From the NCBI GenBank assembly GCA_017476305.1, contig JAFVAA010000491.1, positions 1 to 6,050 on the forward strand: a stretch of DNA of 6,050 bases, written 5' to 3'. Positions 1 to 6,050 of this stretch are shown piece by piece. Numbering within the stretch: the first letter of the stretch is position 1; every line of letters starts with the position of its first letter. This stretch comes from Lachnospiraceae bacterium (GTDB lineage Bacteria; Bacillota; Clostridia; Lachnospirales; Lachnospiraceae). Under the pieces are notes generated by a model. It saw only the letters and a program-made list of their open reading frames with translations. It did not search any database and was not told where the DNA came from. The translations under genes were made by a program, and so were the position numbers.

Positions 1-420
1 ACTGATCCCTGTACGGGATGAGAGATAAAAATACAGAAGGGTCTTAAAAATCTCGCAAAGTCCACCGCCATCCACCATGGTATGATAGGCACTTACCGAG
101 ATCCTGTTTCCAAAATACGTGGCGGTAATCACGCAGCCAGAAACAATCTCACTCCCCGGATTGATGGGAGCTTTACTCTCTATCGCCTTATTTGGTCCCT
201 TTGCCTTATAGAAAAATAAATCCTATCCCTCCATCTCGATCACACAGCCGATGACAGGATATACCCGGATCGTATCTTCCCATGCTTTTTCCATAAGCGC
301 ACCGTCAATTTCATGGTCAAGCTCCGCAGAGAACCGTATATGGATATCGTTATAATGATCCATCAGCCAAAAAAGATTTCTGGGACCATATGCCAGATAT
401 AAATCCTCTTTGTTTTCCAA
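1..420 (-). pseudogene. condensation-like protein C, 5' part, interrupted by an in-frame TAG
   Basis: This is the third paralog of A and B, cut by the window edge. The first 65 codons after the TTG start give residues such as FWLMDH (17-22), EIDGALMEKAWEDTIRVYP (37-55) and IEMEG, then TAG at 222-220. Translation in the same frame continues without another stop to base 1 and stays homologous: DLFFYKAKGP matches VIFYKEDG of B, and the active site AYHTMVDGGG follows, with His113 and Asp117 counted through the TAG. Thus the catalytic motif lies downstream of the stop, and the 65-residue product would be non-functional. The next ATG in frame is inside the active-site motif itself, so restart would not rescue it. 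A recent nonsense mutation or a sequence error is likely, as no other decay is seen in the 140 visible codons. The ribosome binding site is still excellent. Confidence 0.75.
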
Positions 421-428
421 ACCAAAAA

Positions 429-434
429 CCTCCT
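429..434 (-). promoter_or_regulatory. ribosome binding site of gene C (TTG start)
   Basis: A consensus AGGAGG on the minus strand lies 8 bases before TTG at 420-418. This strong site makes TTG the start of gene C; the nearby ATG (440-438) is upstream of the site and out of frame. Confidence 0.8.
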
Positions 435-440
435 TCCCAT

Positions 441-475
441 AGGAACTGTGCTTAAATTATTTATGTACAGTTCCT
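441..475. repeat. 9-bp perfect inverted repeat around the end of gene B
   Basis: AGGAACTGT (441-449) and ACAGTTCCT (467-475) form a perfect 9-bp stem with a 17-base AT-rich loop containing the TAA stop of gene B. On the minus strand, the direction of the operon, no T-run follows, so an ordinary terminator is unlikely. On the plus strand the stem runs into five T bases. It may be a transcript-processing or stabilising hairpin between B and C, or a weak terminator for antisense transcription. Confidence 0.5.
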
Positions 476-1695
476 TTTTCAGCACAAACTGCCACGGCAG
501 CATCTTTTATAATGTGATACGGCTCCGTCTCAATCTCTGATTCGATACCGAATTCCGAAAGGATATCCATGATCGTTTTCATATACGTTTCCGTAACCTT
601 GCCGAACTGGAACGAGATGACAAACTCCCCATTCAGCTCCATCATATAGATACTGTCCGTAGAATCATCCGTCATCTCAAAAGCCTTGATATGCTTCGTA
701 TTATCCCCGATATCCAGTTTCCCGATATAGGTCAGAAACGCATATCTCTTGGCAAGGATCCAGTCATAAGTCTCATAAAAATCTGTCAGCGTTTTCAGAT
801 AATCCTGCTGTCTCTGATAATCAATCACTGCACGTATCTTTGCTGCAGCCGCACCTATATCCTCTCCCATGATATCCCCATATTCCACCGGAATCAAAAG
901 GTTCGCAGAGCAGTTGGCGATGGATTCCTGAATCCCAAATGCCCCTCTTGCGCTCATCGTCAGCACGAAAGCAAGGTCACCGCTTCTGTCCGGATGAAGT
1001 ATATACGCCGCCTTTGCCATCAAAACAGCAAGCATGGCAGAAGGATTTGCACCAATGCTTTTGCAGCTTTTGATAAACTGATCCACCGGTACCTTGATTC
1101 TGGCAATGTCTATATTTCCCGCATCATCAGGACACATGGAAAGGTCGATGAACATTCCCTTCCGTTTCGGATAGGTGATCAGGGACTGTCTTTCAAAATC
1201 CCCCCTGTCTACAGAAGAAAGCGGTATAAAATATTCCGCAGGATCCCGTCCTTCCTTTATCATGACAGGCGGCATCTGGTCAGAATGCCCTGTGTAAGCC
1301 GCAAGATAAAAATAAATCAGCGTAGAAAAAATCATATTGATTCCTCCGCCGTCCACGATAGAATGATATGCATTCATGGTAACCGTATTCTCAAAATAGG
1401 TCAGACCGAATACCCTGCCTGCGGTCTCTTTCGTCCCTGGCAGGACTGGTGATTTACTCCTGACCGGAGCGTTATCGCCGTCCTCCTTATAAAAGATCAC
1501 ATTTCCGTCTTTGATATCCGGGATCCAGTCGATGAGCGGGTATACCCGCTTTGTTTTATCCCATGCTTTCCGTAAAAGCTCCGAATCCACCTCATGATCT
1601 AATGTAACCCGGAATTTATTATGGTAGCAGGTCTCTTTATCATGCCACCAGAAGGGGGAAAAGGCTCCCCCATTAAAAACCTCTGTTCTGCTCAT
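457..1695 (-). CDS. condensation/alcohol acetyltransferase-like protein B
   Basis: A soluble protein of 412 residues from the ATG at 1695; an ATG at 1713 would add six residues (MEGEKS) but fits the ribosome binding site less well. It is the paralog of protein A and partial protein C. The N-terminal signature FNGGAFSPFWWHDK (7-20) and RKAWDKTKRVYPLIDW (42-57) precede a canonical active site AYHSIVDGGG, with His111, Asp115 and Gly116 all present. The first histidine of the HHxxxDG form seen in NRPS condensation domains is Tyr110 here, as in many stand-alone members. The C-terminal part TYIGKLDIGDNTKHI and GEFVISFQFGKVTETY matches A. No carrier protein or adenylation domain is fused. It is expected to form an ester or amide from an activated acyl donor, plausibly made by the STAS-ligase. 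Substrates are unknown. The stop lies inside an inverted repeat that separates it from C. Confidence 0.8.
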   Translation of the reverse strand: MSRTEVFNGGAFSPFWWHDKETCYHNKFRVTLDHEVDSELLRKAWDKTKRVYPLIDWIPDIKDGNVIFYKEDGDNAPVRSKSPVLPGTKETAGRVFGLTYFENTVTMNAYHSIVDGGGINMIFSTLIYFYLAAYTGHSDQMPPVMIKEGRDPAEYFIPLSSVDRGDFERQSLITYPKRKGMFIDLSMCPDDAGNIDIARIKVPVDQFIKSCKSIGANPSAMLAVLMAKAAYILHPDRSGDLAFVLTMSARGAFGIQESIANCSANLLIPVEYGDIMGEDIGAAAAKIRAVIDYQRQQDYLKTLTDFYETYDWILAKRYAFLTYIGKLDIGDNTKHIKAFEMTDDSTDSIYMMELNGEFVISFQFGKVTETYMKTIMDILSEFGIESEIETEPYHIIKDAAVAVCAEKGTVHK

Positions 1696-2768
1696 GCTTT
1701 TCTCCCCCTCCATTTTTCAATAAAGTGCGATACTACAAACGACAGGATAAATACGATGACCATATTTACTGTCCCTATCAAAACAGGATCCTTCTCACCG
1801 ACCTGTGCGAAAGGTATGCCAAGTATAGCCCCCTCAACTGCAAACACCGGCTGCATCACTGCGGGGTGTACGATGTATACCCAAAAAGTTAAAAGAGACA
1901 GCCATCCAAGGTTCGCCTTAATATCCATCATAGTAAAACCTGCAATCAAAAGCAGTGCAGCCACGGACAAAAACGGGCTGTGCGGTCTTTGCGGCAGCAG
2001 CTTAAGCAAAGCATCGTTATTTCTGATCGCCAGAGTGATCAGATATTCCGCAGCGATCACCGCACAGCCTGCTGCGATCATGCCAAATCCGAGTGCCCGG
2101 TTTCCTTTCTTTTTCAGTGCCCATTCATGGAACACATATCCTAACATCACGATTCCGAGTATATCTGCACAGTACCCCAGGCTCCATGCAACATTTGGCG
2201 GTGAGGAAATCGCATCGATCGTTCCCAGAATCCAGATTACTACCGATGCCACCGCAAAATTATGCTCTCCCATCTTTTCCTTTGCCTGTGCCACAAAAGG
2301 CAGGAGCAGATAGAGAATCATGAGCATGAACATATACCACATATGTACTGCTGGAAATCCCAGGATTGTCCCGGGAAGCTGATTCAAAAGTGCCGTTACG
2401 TAAGAAACATTATTTCCCGCTGCATCCGCATACACGCCACTTTCGTATTTGATAAAGCTTTCAAAAAAGAAATAAAAGATGGTAAAAACAATAGTGGGTA
2501 TAACAACCTTCTTCTTCGCCTTTTTATAAAAGGATGCATAATCTAAAGTCGAACGGGTTCTCAGCGCAAAAGCCCCTGACAGTGCGATAAAACATGCCAC
2601 TGCAGTCTGTCCCAAACGAAAAAGAATCCAGAAATAATGATAACTGAAATCAAGAACCTCCGGGTTTACAGCCTGCTCCCTTTCTACATTACACACATGT
2701 ACGGCACAGACAAAAAACGCAGCAAAAATCCTTAATAAATCAAGTCCGCTTTCTCTTTTCTTATCCAT
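1692..2768 (-). CDS. membrane acyltransferase-3 family protein
   Basis: A 358-residue polytopic membrane protein of the acyltransferase-3 family, which moves acyl groups (often acetyl or succinyl) onto sugars, peptidoglycan, lipids or antibiotics at the membrane. The family-typical start GLDLLRIFAAFFVCAVHV (8-25) includes His24, the presumed catalytic histidine. Further family marks are PAVHMWYMFMLMILYLLLPF (139-158) and the late SLLTFWVYIVHP (291-302). About ten hydrophobic segments can be seen, near 10-27, 44-69, 87-107, 134-160, 170-187, 195-213, 225-247, 264-281, 286-304 and 329-350. The length matches a bare family domain, with no SGNH extension as in OatA. AAGGAG lies 8 bases before the ATG, inside the end of gene A. 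Its TGA stop overlaps the start of gene B as ATGA, so the three genes are probably translationally coupled. The acceptor is unknown; context suggests a product made by the neighbouring ligase and transferases. Confidence 0.88.
   Translation of the reverse strand: MDKKRESGLDLLRIFAAFFVCAVHVCNVEREQAVNPEVLDFSYHYFWILFRLGQTAVACFIALSGAFALRTRSTLDYASFYKKAKKKVVIPTIVFTIFYFFFESFIKYESGVYADAAGNNVSYVTALLNQLPGTILGFPAVHMWYMFMLMILYLLLPFVAQAKEKMGEHNFAVASVVIWILGTIDAISSPPNVAWSLGYCADILGIVMLGYVFHEWALKKKGNRALGFGMIAAGCAVIAAEYLITLAIRNNDALLKLLPQRPHSPFLSVAALLLIAGFTMMDIKANLGWLSLLTFWVYIVHPAVMQPVFAVEGAILGIPFAQVGEKDPVLIGTVNMVIVFILSFVVSHFIEKWRGRKA
1702..1711 (-). promoter_or_regulatory. ribosome binding site of gene B
   Basis: GGAGGGGGAG on the minus strand, within the last codons of the membrane acyltransferase gene, ends 6 bases before the ATG at 1695. 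It supports that ATG, which overlaps the upstream TGA as ATGA, rather than the in-frame ATG at 1713, which would overlap this purine tract. Confidence 0.75.
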
Positions 2769-3973
2769 TATCCGATCTCCTTCTCTATCCTGTATGGCTC
2801 TGACACCTCTACCTTACTAAGCCCTGATTCCACAAGCACATCTTTCACTGCTTTCTGGTATTTTTCCGTCATCTTTCCGTACTGCAGACTGATATGTACC
2901 TCATCCCCAAGATATACCATGAAAAGTGAACTTCCTGAATAGTCACTCATCGAAATATCCGCGATCTCAGATGTACTTTCCCCGATATCAAAAGTGCCTG
3001 CATAATTTACGGATACACATGCATTTCTGATATTAAGAACTGCATAGGTATTTTCCATGGCGACATGCGACTTGATGTAGTCATCGCTCTTTTGAATCTT
3101 TCTGACCGATGCAATCTTTCCTGCTGCTTCCTTTCCATCCCCATTCATGACCTCATCGTATTCGAGTACGAGCGGCATCTTTTTCGAGCAGGGAGCGATC
3201 GTATCACAAACTCCGAACACTTTTCTGAAATCCGTCATAAATCCAAGGCTTAAGGCTCTTCTTTCCTCCGGAAAAAGCGTGTAGACTGCTTTCGCCATCA
3301 CGCAGGCGATCATTTCATCCGGCTCTGCATCAGCCCCGGCACAAAGCTCGTCAAATTCATCCGCAGAAAGAATCACCTTCCCCGTCATGATACCATTCTC
3401 ATCATTTGCGGCTTCCGGATCAGAAAATATATGACGGATATCATGATAAAGCATAACGGACTGCGGCTCATATCCGTCCGGGGAAAGCATCGTGCTCTGT
3501 ATAAAATACTCCTCCGGCTCCCTGTTTTCCGTATTTACACTAAGTCTGGCTTCCGTACCGTTTTTTAATGAAAAATACAGCCACATCAGATCAGAAGTAA
3601 TCTTCATCAACCCGATCTCATCCACCAGGGAATGATATGCGCTAAGTGTGATCGTCTCCTCAAAAAAGGTAAGCGAAAATCCCCTGTAAAGCACAGCTTC
3701 ACTTGCTATTTTCAGTACATGTTCACTTCGGACAGGCACGCTTTCCCCTTCCCCGCGGAAAAACAAAATCTCGTCATCAAAATCCTCCGGAACCGCATCG
3801 AAAAGCGGATAGAGTTTTTTCATCTTATCCCAGGCTTTCTTAAGGGCATCCTCATCCACGGGATGCTTTAAGGTAAGCCTTACCGCAGGATGTACCGGCT
3901 CATGCTCATCCGCCCACCAGTACGACTGAAACGGTCCCCCATTATATATGGCATCTTTCGCATCATTTAACAT
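2768..3973 (-). CDS. condensation/alcohol acetyltransferase-like protein A
   Basis: A soluble protein of 401 residues, the size of one stand-alone domain of the CoA-dependent/condensation acyltransferase superfamily (NRPS condensation domains, AATase, PapA-type). The N-terminus carries an NGGPFQSYWW signature (11-20) and KKAWDKMKKLYP (45-56), both shared with protein B. The catalytic region reads AYHSLVDEIG: His114 and Asp118 of HxxxDG are kept, but the glycine is Glu119. The C-terminal part VNYAGTFDIG and LGDEVHISLQYGKMTEKY matches B and resembles the final strands of this fold. Over the first roughly 110 residues A and B agree at about two in five positions by eye. An AAGGGGG site lies 7 bases upstream of the ATG. 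The TAA stop shares a base with the next ATG (TAATG). It probably transfers an acyl group from a thioester to an alcohol or amine; substrates are unknown and the altered motif leaves activity uncertain. Confidence 0.75.
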   Translation of the reverse strand: MLNDAKDAIYNGGPFQSYWWADEHEPVHPAVRLTLKHPVDEDALKKAWDKMKKLYPLFDAVPEDFDDEILFFRGEGESVPVRSEHVLKIASEAVLYRGFSLTFFEETITLSAYHSLVDEIGLMKITSDLMWLYFSLKNGTEARLSVNTENREPEEYFIQSTMLSPDGYEPQSVMLYHDIRHIFSDPEAANDENGIMTGKVILSADEFDELCAGADAEPDEMIACVMAKAVYTLFPEERRALSLGFMTDFRKVFGVCDTIAPCSKKMPLVLEYDEVMNGDGKEAAGKIASVRKIQKSDDYIKSHVAMENTYAVLNIRNACVSVNYAGTFDIGESTSEIADISMSDYSGSSLFMVYLGDEVHISLQYGKMTEKYQKAVKDVLVESGLSKVEVSEPYRIEKEIG

Positions 3974-3985
3974 AGATCATCCCCC

Positions 3986-5866
3986 TTAATCCTTTAAAGC
4001 AGCCGCTTTTTCATTCATGTCCTTTTTCAGGCTCACGGCATCGATCTTACCATTAGAAAGTACCGGAAAAGCATCATACTGGAAAATATAGGCAGGGATC
4101 TTATATTTTGCCATCCTCTCTGAAAGAAAGGCTTTTAAGGCATCTGTATCAAGTGTGCTGCCATCCTTCATGACCACGCTTGCTCCCACTACCTCTCCGA
4201 AGAAATCATCCGGAACACCCTGTACCTTGACATCACTCACGCCCGGAAACTGTGCGATAGCCTCTGCCACCTCACTCGGCATGATATTCTCTCCGCCTCT
4301 GATGATCAGCTCCTTTGCACGCCCTGTCAGATGCAGATAACCTTTTTCATCCACAAAGCCTAGATCACCGGTATGAAGCCATCCGCTGTCATCAATCGAC
4401 TGCACGTCAAGCGCAGCCTTATAATAGCAGGACATCAGATTATATCCCTCCACATTGATTTCCCCGACTTCACCGTCCGGGCATTCCTCCCCGGTTGACA
4501 TATCCAAAATTTTTATCTTTATATTTTCCACCGGTTTTCCTACGGTCTCTATGACACATTCGACCGGATCATCATAACCTGTCATGCTCACCGGAGCCAT
4601 CTCACTCAGGCCGTAAGCACCTACAAAATGTGTGTTCTTAAACGTCTCATTCATTTTGATGATCTGCGGTCCCGTAGCAGGAGCACCGGCAAGAATGGTA
4701 CATCTGAGCTTATCGACCTTTTCTTCCGCAAAATCCTTGTTATTCATAATGGCAAGCACCATCGTAGGTACAGAATGGAACAAGGTACATCCGTATGTTT
4801 CGATCGTCGAAAGAATCGTCCCCGTTCTCATATCATCCGGAATGACCACAGAAGCATTTTTCAGTGCATTACAGAAAAGACCTGCCGTCATGCCAAAAAT
4901 GTGGAACAGCGGCAAAATGATACAGAGCTTGTCTGTACTCTCGATCCTGATTCCATTCGCCATGGTAGAGGATGCATTCAGTATGTTATATGACGAAAGC
5001 AGGACTCCTTTTGGCTTTCCCGTGGAGCCGGAGGTATAGATCATGACACAGGCATCGTCAGCCTCTACCTTGACATCAAACAGCCCCGCTACAGCAGGAT
5101 ATTCGCCCATGCGCGCCTTGAAGTCTATGTCTTTTCTAATGTCATAGGTTTTTTCTATCTTACTGTTTTCGGCACCGGTAATGTGCGAAAGAAACTCTGC
5201 CTCATCCTTCATCGTGGCAATCTCGCCAAAGCAAAGATGCGTAATGTCTCCAACCTCTGAGACATCCGCGATTTCTTTTTCGTTATAATTAAAATTTAAA
5301 AGGCAGGCAATCGCACCAAGCTTCTGTACTGCAAAAAAAGTAATGATCCAGTTGGCAGAATTAGCGGAACATATGCCTACATGAGTTCCTTTCTTCACAC
5401 CCATTTTAAAAAGGTCATTTGCCACGATCTGGGAACACTGATTGATTTCCTGCCATGTATAGTCACTGCCCAGATGGGATACAAAAAGAGTATCCGGATA
5501 TTTTCCCGTTTTCATTTTCAGGATTTCCTTAAACGAATGACTGATGTATGTCGCTATGCCTTCCTGACCTTTTTCAACATCAAGAATGCTGTCAAAGCCT
5601 GTCATCACAAATATCTCATAAACCTCATCCGATACATTGATGATCTTAAACTGCCCTGACTCCATCTTCTTTCTTCCGGACAAAAGTACCCTTAGTCCCG
5701 CGGAAGAAATATACTCCACATCCTTAAAGTCAATGACAAGCGAATCTTTCGAATAATCCACTTCATTGATCACCTTTTGAAGTTCATTGTAAGTATTGGA
5801 GTCTATCCTTCCCATTACAGAAATTTGGGTAACTTTTGCATCGTTATTATCGATATTTACAGTCAT
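3986..5866 (-). CDS. STAS domain fused to an AMP-forming acyl-CoA synthetase/ligase
   Basis: A 626-residue cytosolic protein with no signal peptide or membrane segment. Residues about 1-105 form a STAS domain of the SpoIIAA/RsbV type: LVIDFKDVEYISSAGLRVLL at 43-62, where Ser55 aligns with the serine phosphorylated in anti-sigma antagonists. Residues about 110-626 form a complete ANL-superfamily ligase: P-loop YTSGSTGKPKG at 277-287, LPLFHIFG at 318-325, GAYGLSEMAP at 416-425, TGD at 499-501, the hinge-region TGRAKE at 514-519, GGENIMPSE at 524-532, and the C-terminal lysine in SNGKID (Lys607). All catalytic motifs are intact, so it should activate a carboxylic acid with ATP and pass it to CoA or a carrier. 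The closest general class is fatty/organic acid CoA ligases; the acid is unknown. The start is set by an AAGGGAG site. It is the first gene of the putative operon, 12 bases before protein A. Partner-switch control through the STAS serine is inferred. Confidence 0.9.
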   Translation of the reverse strand: MTVNIDNNDAKVTQISVMGRIDSNTYNELQKVINEVDYSKDSLVIDFKDVEYISSAGLRVLLSGRKKMESGQFKIINVSDEVYEIFVMTGFDSILDVEKGQEGIATYISHSFKEILKMKTGKYPDTLFVSHLGSDYTWQEINQCSQIVANDLFKMGVKKGTHVGICSANSANWIITFFAVQKLGAIACLLNFNYNEKEIADVSEVGDITHLCFGEIATMKDEAEFLSHITGAENSKIEKTYDIRKDIDFKARMGEYPAVAGLFDVKVEADDACVMIYTSGSTGKPKGVLLSSYNILNASSTMANGIRIESTDKLCIILPLFHIFGMTAGLFCNALKNASVVIPDDMRTGTILSTIETYGCTLFHSVPTMVLAIMNNKDFAEEKVDKLRCTILAGAPATGPQIIKMNETFKNTHFVGAYGLSEMAPVSMTGYDDPVECVIETVGKPVENIKIKILDMSTGEECPDGEVGEINVEGYNLMSCYYKAALDVQSIDDSGWLHTGDLGFVDEKGYLHLTGRAKELIIRGGENIMPSEVAEAIAQFPGVSDVKVQGVPDDFFGEVVGASVVMKDGSTLDTDALKAFLSERMAKYKIPAYIFQYDAFPVLSNGKIDAVSLKKDMNEKAAALKD

Positions 5867-5873
5867 ATATGTT

Positions 5874-5880
5874 CTCCCTT
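5874..5880 (-). promoter_or_regulatory. ribosome binding site of the STAS-ligase gene
   Basis: AAGGGAG on the minus strand lies 7 bases before the ATG at 5866-5864. It favours this start over a TTG in the same frame at 5932, which would add 22 residues unrelated to a STAS domain and has no comparable upstream purine-rich site. Confidence 0.8.
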
Positions 5881-5881
5881 C

Positions 5882-5903
5882 TGCCGCCTTTTTGTCTGCG
5901 GCA
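5882..5903 (-). other. small GC-rich hairpin in the leader of the ligase gene
   Basis: TGCCGC at 5882-5887 pairs perfectly with GCGGCA at 5898-5903 across a 10-base loop. It lies directly upstream of the ligase ribosome binding site. No T-run follows on the minus strand, so it is not a normal intrinsic terminator. It could be a short leader structure or chance; there is no further support. Confidence 0.3.
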
Positions 5904-5938
5904 TATAAAATACAGTTGAATTTTGCCGGCAATCTTTC

Positions 5939-6049
5939 CTATTTCACCTTTACCTTAAATGTAAAGTTTACTCCATTTACCTTGATCGTAATCTTAGAAG
6001 TGCCTTTCTTTAACCCTTTGATCTTTACGGTTTTTGTCATCCCATTCGA
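5939..6049 (-). CDS. C-terminal end of an Ig-like (Big_2-type) surface protein, partial
   Basis: Only the last 36 codons are in the window, followed by a TAG stop at 5941-5939; the gene continues beyond the right edge. The tail alternates lysine with hydrophobic residues in beta-strand fashion (VKIKGLKKGTSKITIKV, then VNFTFKVKVK). This is the typical last two or three strands of a bacterial Ig-like group 2 domain, a fold that usually occurs in tandem in secreted or wall-attached proteins of Clostridia. No LPxTG anchor follows, so any anchor would lie elsewhere in the protein. The frame continues open past the TAG into the ligase gene, but the domain ends naturally here. No intrinsic terminator is visible before the next gene, so read-through transcription is possible. 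The function of the whole protein cannot be judged from this fragment. Confidence 0.7.
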   Translation of the reverse strand, partial: SNGMTKTVKIKGLKKGTSKITIKVNGVNFTFKVKVK

Positions 6050-6050
6050 G

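Noticed and set aside
441..475. The inverted repeat as an intrinsic terminator of the operon after gene B.
   Set aside because: On the minus strand the stem is followed by ATGGGAAGG rather than a T-run, and gene C follows at once with a strong ribosome binding site.
691..1452. A 253-codon plus-strand open frame opposite gene B.
   Set aside because: It has no recognisable domain or ribosome binding site, its residue composition is unnatural (rich in Arg, His, Cys and Ile), and it lies fully opposite a gene with clear family motifs.
1621..2313. A 230-codon plus-strand open frame opposite the membrane acyltransferase.
   Set aside because: It is a shadow of the hydrophobic coding strand; no motif or plausible start context is present.
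4628..5039. Overlapping plus-strand open frames opposite the ligase.
   Set aside because: Both lie opposite the conserved ligase core and show no family features.
5904..5932. Possible minus-strand promoter: TTGCCG (5932-5927), 17-base spacer, TTTATA (5909-5904).
   Set aside because: Only four and three of six consensus positions match, and the predicted start would fall within the leader hairpin. The region is AT-rich enough for such a match by chance, so it is not listed as a feature.
5930..5941. The Ig-like protein and the STAS-ligase are in the same frame, separated only by a TAG, which could suggest amber read-through or a recoded TAG, together with the TAG in gene C.
   Set aside because: About 1,800 codons of the four intact genes contain no in-frame TAG, which argues against TAG as a sense codon here. 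The Ig-like domain ends naturally at the stop, the ligase has its own ribosome binding site, and a secreted domain fused to a cytosolic ligase makes little sense. Being in the same frame has a one-in-three chance.
1..6050. CRISPR arrays, tRNA or rRNA genes, insertion sequences, attachment sites.
   Set aside because: No repeat-spacer pattern, tRNA-like cloverleaf, transposase or flanking terminal repeats were seen; nearly all sequence is accounted for by the minus-strand genes.

Overview
The window reads as a stretch of a Gram-positive Clostridia genome, most likely Lachnospiraceae-like. This is inferred from the strong AGGAGG-type ribosome binding sites, a TTG start, very tight gene packing, and a lysine-rich Ig-like (Big_2 type) surface-protein tail. 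All supported genes lie on the minus strand, so the biological order runs from the right edge to the left.

Layout in order of transcription: (1) the last 36 residues of an Ig-like surface protein (6049-5939); (2) a 72-base gap with a small hairpin and the ribosome binding site of the next gene; (3) a 626-residue fusion of an N-terminal STAS domain (anti-sigma-factor-antagonist type) to a full AMP-forming acyl-CoA synthetase/ligase (5866-3986); (4) condensation/alcohol-acetyltransferase-like protein A (3973-2768); (5) an integral membrane acyltransferase-3 protein (2768-1692); (6) condensation-like protein B (1695-457); (7) a 36-base gap next to a perfect 9-bp inverted repeat; (8) the 5' part of a third paralog, C (420-1, running off the window), whose reading frame is broken by one in-frame TAG codon.

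The genes from the ligase to C look like one operon. The ligase and A are 12 bases apart, A and the membrane acyltransferase share a base (TAATG), and the acyltransferase and B overlap as ATGA. The simplest model (inference) is an acyl-activation and transfer pathway. The ligase makes an acyl-adenylate/acyl-thioester, the soluble condensation-like proteins transfer acyl groups to an alcohol or amine, and the membrane acyltransferase modifies or exports a lipid or surface glycan. No carrier protein is visible, so CoA thioesters may be the donors. The STAS domain, which keeps the serine that partner-switch kinases phosphorylate, suggests the enzyme or its location is controlled by an RsbW/SpoIIAB-like kinase and a PP2C phosphatase. 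That fusion, together with several divergent condensation-like paralogs, is the most unusual aspect of the window. Product and substrates cannot be read from sequence.
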